Source: Parabacteroides sp. FAFU027
GTDB taxonomy: Bacteria > Bacteroidota > Bacteroidia > Bacteroidales > UBA7332
Reading direction: 5' to 3'
Length of the DNA: 64,000 nt
Assembly: GCF_022808675.1 (NCBI RefSeq)
Contig: NZ_JAKZKV010000004.1
Span: 62,001-126,000, forward strand
A program made the translations under genes and the position numbers. This document shows, piece by piece, positions 31,763-39,952 of the stretch. Numbering within the stretch: the stretch's first letter is position 1; every line of letters starts with the position of its first letter. A model generated the notes under the pieces. That model searched no databases. It saw only the letters and a program-made list of their open reading frames with translations, and was not told the origin of the DNA.

Positions 31763-31992
31763 TCGCACCGGACATAAAACCGTAGAAAGGTGATGTTCCG
31801 TTGGTGGGATTTGCAATCCCACTTTCTTCATACTATGAGCATTTGTAATGCGAAAACAAATAGGCAGAACATTAGAGGAATTGCTAAAATGCTTAATTTT
31901 ATAGCGGAATAGTTTGTTGTCGGATTTTAAATCCTAGTAGTATTTAAAAGGTGGGATTGCAAATCCCACCGACGGTTCCGCTACTTTATACG
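31763..31992. repeat. GGTGGGATTTGCAATCCCAC element, copy A
   Basis: Terminal inverted repeats CCGTTGGTGGGATTTGC... (from 31798) and ...GCAAATCCCACCGACGG (to 31975) enclose a 178-bp element; each end is a palindrome. The conserved internal word TAGTTTGTTGTCGGATT (about 31907-31924) and flanking ATAAAACCGTAGAAA (31774-31788) recur in the copies further on. Confidence 0.75.
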
Positions 31993-32059
31993 GTATATCC
32001 GGAGGGGCGGGGGAAGTGATGTGTGGTTAAGATGTGATTATTTTTCCCTTTTCCTTCAT

Positions 32060-32215
32060 TATCAGAATTTGAAATCCGAAAAACAAAAAGAATTGATATT
32101 TAAAGCATTGTGAAAATGCTTATTTTTATAGCGGAATAGTTTGTTGTCGGATTATATATTCTGATAGATTTTAATAGGCGAGATTGCCAATTCCGCCGAC
32201 GGTGCAGTTGCTTTG
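32060..32215. repeat. diverged element copy B
   Basis: Shares GAATTTGAAATCCGAAA, AAATGCTT-TTTATAGCGGAATAG (split here) and TTTGTTGTCGGATT with copy A, and ends GCCAATTCCGCCGACGG; the left palindrome is lost. It lies just before the MORN-like gene at 32291. Confidence 0.65.
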
Positions 32216-32290
32216 GGTAGTGAATCCTGAGCGACTGAGTCAATCACATCAAATTAACGTTCTATCCCCTTGTGAAAAATTATAACCACT

Positions 32291-32764
32291 ATGAAAGCTC
32301 TTATATTTTTATCATTTCTATTATTTCATTCCATGTGTGTTTTTTCTATAGAAAATCAAATAGATAGTTTAGGCTTAAAACAAGGTAAATGGACTGAGTT
32401 CGAAGCGCATCCTAGTAAGGAAGGCCTTTCGATTAGTGATTTGGATGATGGAGAATCAAATTATGAATATAATTATAGCTCAAAACGGCTAGATGTTTAT
32501 AAATTCAGTGGGGTTTATAAAGATGGGTACAGAAATGGGGTATGGAATATTTATTCGGATTCTAATCAGTTGCTTTTTGCAATTAATTACAATAAAGGCA
32601 TCATTGAAGGTCAGTATATAGGATATGATGATAATGGGGATATGATAAAGTGCTACATATCTCGGACTGTAAAAACGAAGGTTGAGAGATATACAAAGAC
32701 AGGTGAATTAAAAGAAGCTTACTATACTTCCACCAGGACGTTATTAGAATATATTTATAAATAG
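32291..32764 (+). CDS. exported MORN-like small protein
   Basis: 157 residues; signal peptide about 1-19 (MKALIFLSFLLFHSMCVFS). The mature part has MORN/YwqK-like repeats: GLKQGKWTEF, YKFSGVYKDGYRNGVWNIYS, YNKGIIEGQYIGYDDNGDMIKCY. Such repeats occur in surface proteins and in proposed YwqK-type antitoxins; which applies here is unknown. AT-rich, placed between copies B and C of the GGTGGGATT element. Confidence 0.65.
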   Translation: MKALIFLSFLLFHSMCVFSIENQIDSLGLKQGKWTEFEAHPSKEGLSISDLDDGESNYEYNYSSKRLDVYKFSGVYKDGYRNGVWNIYSDSNQLLFAINYNKGIIEGQYIGYDDNGDMIKCYISRTVKTKVERYTKTGELKEAYYTSTRTLLEYIYK

Positions 32765-32785
32765 CTACCTCCGTAGCATTAGATA

Positions 32786-33005
32786 TAAAACCGTAGAAAA
32801 GTGATGTATGGCAACGGCAGGATTGCATTCCGTCTTTCCTGTACTATAATGATTTAAAATCCGAAAGAACATTCGTCGCATTGCTGAAATTCTTAATTTT
32901 ATGGCGGGATAGTTTGTTGTCGGATTGCATCCTATTAGTATTAAAGAGATGGGTTTGCAATCCCACTGACGGTTTCACTAATTCCTGCGGTATGAATATT
33001 CGACG
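32786..33005. repeat. diverged element copy C
   Basis: Aligns to copy A through ATAAAACCGTAGAAAAGTGA, TTTAAAATCCGAAA, TTCTTAATTTTATGGCGGG, TAGTTTGTTGTCGGATT and GGGTTTGCAATCCCACTGACGG. It directly follows the MORN-like gene and precedes the next small gene by 24 bp. Confidence 0.7.
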
Positions 33006-33028
33006 GGGGCATTATAAAAAACAACAAC

Positions 33029-33484
33029 ATGCGAAAGAAAACGAGGTTGATATTATCACTTACAATTATTTCTGGAATTATCTTATTGAAAGAGATAATG
33101 ATTGATCATTTCTTCCCTGATCTAACCTTTATTAATGGTACTTTGACAATTACAAATAGGATTGTCGACGACTTTGCATTTTCGATATTTATCCTCAGTA
33201 TTCCACTGCTTTTCAACGTGCGAAAGATTTTAACAATACCTTTAGGTGTAGTCTTGTTCTCGTTTTTCTTTGTAAATTCTTGTGCTGAAATATATCCTTT
33301 CGACACAACCACCGAACCTGTTGATGTTTCAATATTGAAGACTTATGATAGCGGAAGTAAATTGATTATAAGAGAATACAAGAATGTAAAGACCAACGAA
33401 ATAATTCATGACACTGTTTTAGTGAAAGATAATTTTATATTCAGACAAATAATTGACGAGACACAAAAAACAACGAACCGCTAA
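33029..33484 (+). CDS. small membrane protein, unrecognised
   Basis: 151 residues. Hydrophobic segments at about 7-24, 47-63 and 67-85, the last ending in a Cys (FFFVNSCAEI). The C-terminal 65 residues are polar and beta-rich (KTYDSGSKLIIREYKNVKTNEIIHDTVLVKDNFI), probably extracytoplasmic. No family recognised. AT-rich; flanked by element copies C and D. Confidence 0.6.
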   Translation: MRKKTRLILSLTIISGIILLKEIMIDHFFPDLTFINGTLTITNRIVDDFAFSIFILSIPLLFNVRKILTIPLGVVLFSFFFVNSCAEIYPFDTTTEPVDVSILKTYDSGSKLIIREYKNVKTNEIIHDTVLVKDNFIFRQIIDETQKTTNR

Positions 33485-33535
33485 TATATCCCACCGACGG
33501 TTTCGTTAATTCCTACAGTGTATATATGCTACGGG
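33484..33535. repeat. element right-end fragment, copy D
   Basis: ATCCCACCGACGGTTTCG followed by TTAATTCCTAC...TATGCTACGGGG matches the right end and flank of copies A and C. It overlaps the stop of the preceding small gene and precedes the DUF3592-like gene. Confidence 0.6.
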
Positions 33536-33577
33536 GTGAGGGGTTATTGGTTGAAGGATTAACTAACAAATATTGAT

Positions 33578-34036
33578 ATGTCTTGGAGTATTGTTTTTAT
33601 TGTGATTTTAACTGTTGGGGTATTGCTAGCTATTTATTCGGCAATACTTATTTATAAATCGGTAATAACATATAATTGGAGTTTAACTGAAGGGAAAATT
33701 GTTTTTTCTCAGATAGAGACAACTACATCATCTTCTTCTTTCGGAGCAATTGATGGTTATAATGCATCTATTCGATATACCTATATCATTAATGAAGTAG
33801 AGTATATTTCACGAAGAATTTATTATGGAGATAAGATCTCATTGGGGTTCCCTTTTATTGCAAATTCATTATTAAATGAATTTACTATTGATAAGAAAGT
33901 GGATGTTTTTTATAATCCTCAAAACCCATATTGTTCTGTCTTAAAGAAAGGTCTCCATTTTGAGGTTTTTTTTGCGTTATTATTTGGTATATGTTTTGCG
34001 TTAATAGGAGCGTCTCTTTTATTGGGCCTTATATGA
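33578..34036 (+). CDS. DUF3592-like membrane protein
   Basis: 152 residues. Transmembrane helix about 4-28, then WSLTEGKIVFSQIETT and IRYTYIINEVEYISRRIYYGD, then KKVDVFYNPQNPYCSVLKKG, then a second helix about 130-151. This N-helix / beta-domain / VxVxYxPxxPxxSxL / C-helix pattern is the DUF3592 family, of unknown function. AT-rich, last of the three small genes in the repeat-bounded stretch. Confidence 0.75.
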   Translation: MSWSIVFIVILTVGVLLAIYSAILIYKSVITYNWSLTEGKIVFSQIETTTSSSSFGAIDGYNASIRYTYIINEVEYISRRIYYGDKISLGFPFIANSLLNEFTIDKKVDVFYNPQNPYCSVLKKGLHFEVFFALLFGICFALIGASLLLGLI

Positions 34037-34347
34037 TATTCATTGCTAAAAGCAAGCTGTCCGGCTTGCAACATTAGTATTGACAAGAATATGAAAACAG
34101 TTTCAATAAATTGAATGTCTGGAACTGCTTGTTTCATAATGCATGATGGTGACGCAGAGACAATCGGAGAGGAATGTGTATTTTAGTGTAGCTGTTCTGG
34201 AAATCAGGCGTTTTGTTTAATAAGGGAAAGTTTGGCGGTTTTGTTTTTTCAACGAGAATGTAAGGAGCCTGTTGTCGAATGGTTGAGTGCGATTATTGAG
34301 GTTTGTTGATGGAATTGATAATCTACTGTGTAACGTTTTCGCTTAAT
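34037..34347. other. non-coding spacer before the LacI gene
   Basis: About 310 bp, AT-rich, with a small GCAAGC/GCTTGC hairpin near 34054-34072 that could end the DUF3592 transcript. No gene seen. Confidence 0.4.
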
Positions 34348-34421
34348 GGGTGCAGCGGTTTTTAACCGCTGATTCACTCGTCATAACGAAAATAATAATG
34401 CGGTTACAAACCGCATCACCC
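34348..34421. repeat. GGGTG...GCGGTTTTTAACCGC element, copy 2
   Basis: GGGTG/CACCC ends with AGCGGTTTTTAACCGCT and TGCGGTTACAAACCGCA inside; homologous to 26742-26806. The two copies bracket the accessory region. Confidence 0.75.
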
Positions 34422-34493
34422 GATTGACTGTGGGTTATATCAAATTCAGCGCAAAGTTATCGTTAGTCTTTCTTTGTATAGCTTTGACCCTTA

Positions 34494-34524
34494 TTTGTCG
34501 TTTCTCCATCTTTCCTTATCTTTG
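34494..34524 (+). promoter_or_regulatory. promoter of the LacI-family gene
   Basis: TTTG (34494-34497), 19 bp spacer, TATCTTTG (34517-34524): a full match to the Bacteroidota promoter consensus, 20 bp before the ATG at 34544. Confidence 0.75.
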
Positions 34525-34543
34525 TTCCTATCAAATCAACCCC

Positions 34544-35554
34544 ATGACCCACAAACGTATTTCGCTGAAAGACATCGCTAAAGAGCTGGGCCTCTCCATC
34601 TCTACGGTATCGCGGGCGCTCAACGGGCATCCCGAGATCAGCGAAGCCGTGGTGCAGCGGGTTAAGGCGTTGGCGGAGGCATGGAATTACTCGCCCAATC
34701 CATTCGCGATGGGATTGCTGCGCTCCAATACCAAAATACTGGGGGTGATTGTGCCGGATATCGTTACCCATTTCTATTCCTCCATCATCAGCGGGATAGA
34801 ACATGTGGCGAGAGAGAATGGATATTACATCCTGATATCAACATCGCACGAGAGTGTTGAAAAAGAACGGGAGGTTGTTGAAAACTTGTTGAAAACCCGT
34901 GTTGAAGGAATCATTGCCTGCCTGTCGCAGGAGACCATTACCTTTGACCACTTCCTGAAACCGGCTGATTATGATACACCTGTGGTTTTCTTTGACCGCG
35001 TTTGCCTGCCGGAGAAGTTTTCAACAGTAACGGCTAACAACCGACAGTCGGCCTACACCCTTACCGACCATTTTATCCAACACAACAGTCAGCGCATTGC
35101 CTACCTGGGCGGACCGGCTCACCTCAGCATCAGCCGTGAGCGCAAGAACGGTTACCTCGGTGCATTGGCCAAAAACAGACTGCCGGTAGATAAGCAACTG
35201 ATCCTCGAAGATAAGATGTCCTTTGAGGCGGGAGTGGAGTGGGTGAACCGTTTGCTTGACCTGCCCCAGCCGCCCGATGCCTTTTTCTGCATGAACGATA
35301 TGCTCTCCTTTGCCGCCATCCGGGAGATTAAGCGCCGGGGGCTTCGCATCCCGCAGGATATCGTGATCGGGGGCTTCTCCGATGAGTTTCACTCTACCTT
35401 TATCGAACCGTCGCTGACGGCTATTTCACACCCCACCTTCGAGATGGGATGCCGGGCCTGCGAACTGCTGTTTGCCCGACTCCGCGGGGATAAATCGGTG
35501 CATCAGGTGACAGTGGATTGTTCCCTCGAGGTGCGCGACTCTTCCCTTCGCTAA
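34544..35554 (+). CDS. LacI-family transcriptional regulator
   Basis: 336 residues from ATG 34544 (MTHKRISLKDIAKELG). Residues 6-26 are the helix-turn-helix (SLKDIAKELGLSISTVSRAL), with hinge helix to about 58, then a periplasmic-binding-protein-like sugar-sensing domain (LGVIVPDIVTHFYSSIISGIE; AFFCMNDMLSFAAIREI; GGFSDEFHSTFIEPSLTAI). Presumably responds to a sugar or derivative; its regulon is not visible here and the PUL genes are 10 kb away. The ATG sits 20 bp after a promoter, excluding the 40-residue upstream extension that is also open. Confidence 0.92.
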   Translation: MTHKRISLKDIAKELGLSISTVSRALNGHPEISEAVVQRVKALAEAWNYSPNPFAMGLLRSNTKILGVIVPDIVTHFYSSIISGIEHVARENGYYILISTSHESVEKEREVVENLLKTRVEGIIACLSQETITFDHFLKPADYDTPVVFFDRVCLPEKFSTVTANNRQSAYTLTDHFIQHNSQRIAYLGGPAHLSISRERKNGYLGALAKNRLPVDKQLILEDKMSFEAGVEWVNRLLDLPQPPDAFFCMNDMLSFAAIREIKRRGLRIPQDIVIGGFSDEFHSTFIEPSLTAISHPTFEMGCRACELLFARLRGDKSVHQVTVDCSLEVRDSSLR

Positions 35555-35572
35555 CCGGCTCATTCCGTTCCC

Positions 35573-35605
35573 TTTGGGCAGAATCATTTTTTTGAGTTAT
35601 CTTTG
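35573..35605 (+). promoter_or_regulatory. candidate promoter for aroA
   Basis: TTTG (35573-35576), 21 bp, TATCTTTG (35598-35605). It lies 225 bp before the aroA ATG, leaving a long leader that includes the C-rich palindromes at 35663-35782. Confidence 0.5.
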
Positions 35606-35662
35606 CCGACAGTTTTCCAAAGGCTTGTTTTTGCCCCTGATTGGCTTTGCTGATCTAACGAT

Positions 35663-35782
35663 TCCCCTCAAGGGGACTTTGTTTTCTACGATTAATTCAC
35701 TCAAAGTGCCATTAATATCAATCCGGTTGCTATTGATGGGCTTTCTACAGCAAAAGCCCCCTTCAGGGGGTGGGGGGTGAAG
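35663..35782. repeat. CCCCTCAAGGGG-type palindromes in the aroA leader
   Basis: TCCCCTCAAGGGGA (35663-35676) and GCCCCCTTCAGGGGGT (35756-35771). Similar C/G-run palindromes occur at 47011-47085; they belong to a dispersed repeat type common in this phylum. Confidence 0.55.
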
Positions 35783-35829
35783 GCGAATGCAGGGGAAATC
35801 ATCTTTATTGAATAGCGAAAATATTATAT

Positions 35830-37047
35830 ATGAGATACCAGATTAATGCTCCGCAGAAAGTAACCGGAGAAATCAAACTACCCGCTTCGAAAAGTATCAG
35901 CAACCGCGTGTTGATTATCAACGCCCTGAGCTACAGTGACCATGCCGTGAGTAACGTGGCGGATTGCGACGATACCAACGTAATGCTCAAAGCCCTGGAG
36001 TCGGACGACTGCAACTTCGATATTGGTGCAGCCGGTACTTCGATGCGCTTTTTGACTGCTTTCCTCTCTAAAATCGTTGGCGAGTGGACCATTACCGGTA
36101 CCGAGCGGATGAAAAACCGTCCCATCCGTATCCTGGTGGATGCGTTGAACAAGCTGGGCGCTAAAATCGAATACATGGAGAAGGATGGTTATCCCCCGTT
36201 GCGCATCTATGGTAGCGCATTGCAGGGCGGTGACCTGTCGCTCGACGGCAGCGTGAGCTCGCAATACATCTCGGCGCTCCTGATGGTGGCACCGACGATG
36301 GAAAACGGACTGAACCTGACCCTGGAAGGTAACGTTATCTCCAAACCTTATATCAACCTGACTCTTCGTCTGCTCGAAGAGTTCGGAATCAAATCAAGCT
36401 GGGTGGGCAACACCATCAAGATCAAGCCGCAGGAATTTATCCCGAAACCCTTTACCGTTGAATCGGACTGGTCGGCGGCTTCTTACTGGTATCAAATCGC
36501 CGCACTGAGCAAAGATTTCGATATCGAACTGCTGGGCCTTTACAAAAACAGCTACCAGGGAGACTCTAAGCTGACCGAGGTATTCAACAAGCTTGGCATC
36601 GTAACCAAATACACCGACAAAGGGGTTCGCTTGCTCAAAGGTGAGGTTGTGACTAAAAAACTGGTGAACAACTTCGTGGATCAACCGGATTTGGCACAAA
36701 CCTTTGTCGTTACCTGCTGCCTGATGGGAATTCCTTTCTACTTTAGCGGCCTTCAGACACTCAAAATCAAGGAAACGGACCGTATCCTCGCTCTCAAAAA
36801 CGAGATGAAAAAACTCGGTTACCTCATTACCGATAAAAACGACTCCATCCTCGAATGGAACGGCGAACGTTGCGAACCGGAAGCGGAACCGGTGATTGCT
36901 ACTTACGAAGACCACCGCATGGCAATGGCTTTTGCCCCTGCTGCCCTGAAGATGGAGCACATCACCATAGCCGAACCGCAGGTGGTGTCGAAATCTTACC
37001 CGCAATACTGGGAACATTTGGTCTCAGTGGGATTCGGGATCGAATAA
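35830..37047 (+). CDS. aroA: 3-phosphoshikimate 1-carboxyvinyltransferase (EPSP synthase)
   Basis: 405 residues, sixth step of the shikimate pathway, cytoplasmic. Conserved motifs: LPASKSISNR (shikimate-3-phosphate site), GAAGTSMRFLTAF, GTERMKNRPI, SSQYISALLM, QPDLAQTF, KETDRI and YEDHRMAMAFA. The position equal to Pro101 of the E. coli enzyme is Phe here (MRFL). Slightly shorter than the E. coli protein. Ends at a strong bidirectional terminator. Confidence 0.96.
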   Translation: MRYQINAPQKVTGEIKLPASKSISNRVLIINALSYSDHAVSNVADCDDTNVMLKALESDDCNFDIGAAGTSMRFLTAFLSKIVGEWTITGTERMKNRPIRILVDALNKLGAKIEYMEKDGYPPLRIYGSALQGGDLSLDGSVSSQYISALLMVAPTMENGLNLTLEGNVISKPYINLTLRLLEEFGIKSSWVGNTIKIKPQEFIPKPFTVESDWSAASYWYQIAALSKDFDIELLGLYKNSYQGDSKLTEVFNKLGIVTKYTDKGVRLLKGEVVTKKLVNNFVDQPDLAQTFVVTCCLMGIPFYFSGLQTLKIKETDRILALKNEMKKLGYLITDKNDSILEWNGERCEPEAEPVIATYEDHRMAMAFAPAALKMEHITIAEPQVVSKSYPQYWEHLVSVGFGIE

Positions 37048-37074
37048 GAGAACATTTATCATAATATTATACGC

Positions 37075-37111
37075 AAAAAAGCCTCCGGAAGTTGTTTTCC
37101 GGAGGCTTTTT
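37075..37111. terminator. bidirectional terminator
   Basis: AAAAAAGCCTCCGGAA and TTCCGGAGGCTTTTT around a 6-base loop, between the convergent aroA and beta-barrel genes; it has a T-run on both strands. Confidence 0.92.
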
Positions 37112-37125
37112 CAGTAAATAGATTC

Positions 37126-37818
37126 TTAGGGTTGCCTGAATTTATATCCGACAGAAAGTGTCAGTACAAGATTTTTCAGATCCGGATTGGGATTCATAGC
37201 CACATCTGCATTGTTTATGTTGGATAAACCGATGGATGTCCCAATATTTGCAAATACTTTACTGGCAAACTCATACCCAACATTGGCTCCGATTCCATAA
37301 TCCACCTGTTTATAGTTGTACCAGGGATAATAGTTCATCATATCCTTGGAGTATAGATTGAAGGATTTAGTTGTTTTCTTGCCGTTTAAGGTTGATTCGT
37401 ATGTTCTCTTACCTCCAACGCCAATGGCAAAATACGGCCCGACTGCGATAACAATTCTGCCTGTCCAGGAGTCAAAATTAAAAACAGCGTTGATTGGGAC
37501 TTCAATGTAAAGAGGTTTGTCAGAATAATCATAATCCCTGATTCCGTCGTTGATATCGGGGATATCTCCATACGCGGAAAGGATTCCTGCGTATTTGGCT
37601 CCTTTCTGAGATAACAACAACTCCGTTTGAATAGAGAAGTCATAGTTTACCGGAAATTCCACCACTCCGCCAATGTGATAGCCTGGGATTGATTTAGCTC
37701 CTTTGCTGTCATCCCCGTAAAAGGAAGAGAGATTCATGCCTGCTTTTACCCCGAAGCGCTGGGCGAAAGAATAACCGGATAACATGGAAAGCAGGATAAG
37801 TAAAATCGTCTTTTTCAT
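37126..37818 (-). CDS. outer-membrane beta-barrel protein (porin/PorT-like)
   Basis: 230 residues from ATG 37818 (MKKTILLILLSMLSGYSFAQ, signal peptide about 20). The mature part has alternating strands (RFGVKAGMNLSSFYG, SIQTELLLSQKGAKY, VGYEFASKVFANIGTSIGLSNI) and ends VLTLSVGYKFRQP with the aromatic near the end expected of a barrel. Family: outer membrane protein beta-barrel domain typical of Bacteroidota. Role unknown. Confidence 0.85.
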   Translation of the reverse strand: MKKTILLILLSMLSGYSFAQRFGVKAGMNLSSFYGDDSKGAKSIPGYHIGGVVEFPVNYDFSIQTELLLSQKGAKYAGILSAYGDIPDINDGIRDYDYSDKPLYIEVPINAVFNFDSWTGRIVIAVGPYFAIGVGGKRTYESTLNGKKTTKSFNLYSKDMMNYYPWYNYKQVDYGIGANVGYEFASKVFANIGTSIGLSNINNADVAMNPNPDLKNLVLTLSVGYKFRQP

Positions 37819-38176
37819 AGTCGCACAATCTAAGGTTGATAATGATACTGAATAATGTAGTCGCACTTCGTCTTTTTTACATAGAAAAGAGGTCTCTTGT
37901 CAATTCAATAAGCGAGATTTAGATTTGAAGAAAAAGAGAACGACGGCGCCTGGATAGTTTGACGTTAACAGACTATAAACCAAGTCTAAGTTATATCATA
38001 TATTCAACAAAGGGTTATGTTTGATTGTTTGGTAATGCGGAATAATAAACTGACTTCTGAACCAGGTTTCATTCTTACTTATCCCGATTTCAGCATTAAG
38101 GAAAATTAGAGTCGGGAGGCCTTGGGGAGGGGCAAAATCATTTACCTTTGCAATCACTTTAAAACAGAGTACACCG
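37819..38176. other. divergent spacer between beta-barrel gene and ispG
   Basis: 358 bp. It contains the ispG promoter at 38122-38150. I see no gene or repeat in the rest. Confidence 0.5.
38122..38150 (+). promoter_or_regulatory. promoter of ispG
   Basis: TTG (38122-38124), 18 bp, TACCTTTG (38143-38150); ATG at 38177. Confidence 0.6.
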
Positions 38177-39952
38177 ATGAATTTATTCAATTATACCCGC
38201 CGCAAAAGTTCCGAAGTGAAAATCGGAAACATAACGTTGGGAGGAGACAATCCTATCCTGATACAATCCATGGCCAATACCTCTACCAACGATATCGACG
38301 GTAGTGTGGAGCAGGCTATTCGCATCATCAATAAAGGGGCAGACTACCTGCGTTTTACTACTCAGGGACTGCGTGAGGTGGATAGCCTCAAAGAGATACA
38401 TGCTAAACTGCGTGAGAAAGGTTACACCACTCCGTTGGTTGCCGATGTTCACTTCAATGCAAGCGTGGCGCTGGCTGTTGCTTCCGTCGTGGAAAAGGTG
38501 CGCATCAATCCCGGAAACTTTGTGGATGTTGCCCGTACCTTCAAGAAGCTTGAATTTACCGATGAGGAATATGCGCAGGAGGTGGAGAAAATCCGTGAGA
38601 AGCTGGTTCCTTTTCTGGATATTTGTAAGGCAAATAATACTGCTGTTCGTCTGGGTGTAAATCACGGCTCCTTGTCTGACCGCATCATGAGCCGTTACGG
38701 CGATACACCGGAAGGCATGGTGGAGTCGTGTATGGAGTTTCTCCGTATTTGCATCGGCGAGAATTTCCACAATCTGGCTATTTCCATCAAAGCCTCCAAT
38801 ACAGTCGTGATGGTACGTACCGTCCGCCTGATGGTGGCCCGCATGGAAGAGGAGGGGATGGCTTTCCCGTTGCATTTGGGTGTTACCGAAGCCGGAAATG
38901 CAGAAGATGGCCGCGTCAAGTCCGCTTTGGGAATCGGCGCCTTGCTGGCTGACGGTTATGGTGATACCATTCGTGTTTCCTTGAGCGAAGCGCCTGAAAA
39001 CGAAATCCCGGTTGCCCGTAAACTGGTCGATTATATTGCTGAACGCAATGGCCATGTGGCCATTGATGGTACGGTAGCTCCTGACTTCAACTATTTTGCA
39101 CCTGCCCGTCGCAAGTCTATTGGTGTAAAAGGCATCGGTGGTTCGAATACCCCGGTGGTAATTGGCTTGGGAGACTCGGAGATTGCTCCTTTTCCCGACT
39201 TTCTGATTACGTCAAATGGCGTTGCTGACCGTAACGGTTCTGCTTTTCCTTTTATTCAGGTATTGGATATGGAAGGTGTAGAAAATGTAGGTCCGTCAGT
39301 AATGTGTCTGACTTATCCTGAGCTCAATGTCGATGTGATTGAGATTCTGAGAAATAATCCGGCAGTTGTGATATTATTGATGACCAGTCACAAGAATGGC
39401 GTGGGTGAGCAACGTGCCTTTTTCCATAAATTAATGATAAACGAGGTGGCGAATGCAGTCATCATAAACCGGGATTATCAGGAAAATGATGTCGAAGACC
39501 TGATGCTGAAAGCTGCCGCTGATTTCGGTCCGTTGTTGCAGGATGGATTTGGTGACGGAATCCTGATTACGAACAACGGTACTGTATCTGACCAGCAAGT
39601 CAACAACCTGATGTTCGGTATTCTTCAGGCTGCCCGCCTGCGTATGAGTAAAACGGAGTTTATCTCCTGTCCGGGTTGTGGCCGTACGTTGTTTGATCTC
39701 GAATCCACCATCGCAAAGGTCAAAGATGCTACCTCTCACCTCAAAAACCTCAAAATCGGTATCATGGGCTGTATCGTAAATGGTCCCGGAGAGATGGCCG
39801 ATGCTGATTATGGTTACGTAGGAGCAGGCCGAGGGAAAATCAGCCTTTACAAACAAAAAGAGTGTGTCGAAAAAAATATTCCGGAAGAGGAAGCTGTTGA
39901 AAAGCTGATTGCATTGATCAAACAACACGGCGACTGGAAAGAAAAAGTATAA
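38177..39952 (+). CDS. ispG: 4-hydroxy-3-methylbut-2-enyl diphosphate synthase, large form
   Basis: 591 residues. The N-terminal TIM barrel (1-270, IGNITLGGDNPILIQSMANT, VADVHFNASVALAV) and the C-terminal [4Fe-4S] domain (ISCPGCGRTLFDL and GCIVNGPGEMADADYGYVG with the cluster Cys residues) are separated by an insert of about 200 residues. This three-domain form is shared by Bacteroidota, Chlamydiae and plants; the E. coli enzyme is about 370 residues. It makes HMBPP in the MEP isoprenoid pathway. Its stop overlaps the MATE start (TAATG). Confidence 0.97.
   Translation: MNLFNYTRRKSSEVKIGNITLGGDNPILIQSMANTSTNDIDGSVEQAIRIINKGADYLRFTTQGLREVDSLKEIHAKLREKGYTTPLVADVHFNASVALAVASVVEKVRINPGNFVDVARTFKKLEFTDEEYAQEVEKIREKLVPFLDICKANNTAVRLGVNHGSLSDRIMSRYGDTPEGMVESCMEFLRICIGENFHNLAISIKASNTVVMVRTVRLMVARMEEEGMAFPLHLGVTEAGNAEDGRVKSALGIGALLADGYGDTIRVSLSEAPENEIPVARKLVDYIAERNGHVAIDGTVAPDFNYFAPARRKSIGVKGIGGSNTPVVIGLGDSEIAPFPDFLITSNGVADRNGSAFPFIQVLDMEGVENVGPSVMCLTYPELNVDVIEILRNNPAVVILLMTSHKNGVGEQRAFFHKLMINEVANAVIINRDYQENDVEDLMLKAAADFGPLLQDGFGDGILITNNGTVSDQQVNNLMFGILQAARLRMSKTEFISCPGCGRTLFDLESTIAKVKDATSHLKNLKIGIMGCIVNGPGEMADADYGYVGAGRGKISLYKQKECVEKNIPEEEAVEKLIALIKQHGDWKEKV

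Noticed and set aside
31763..33535. True integron attC sites for the small-gene stretch
   Set aside because: I see no paired RYYYAAC/GTTRRRY core sites and no integrase in the window.
34424..34543. 40-residue N-terminal extension of the LacI regulator
   Set aside because: It would start upstream of the promoter boxes at 34494-34524 and before the usual family start.
35574..35780. 68-residue frame upstream of aroA
   Set aside because: It overlaps the promoter and ends in C/G-run palindromes; no start context or recognisable protein.
35830..37047. Phe at the Pro101-equivalent of AroA as evidence of acquired glyphosate tolerance
   Set aside because: It may be the natural residue in this phylum; sequence alone does not show tolerance.
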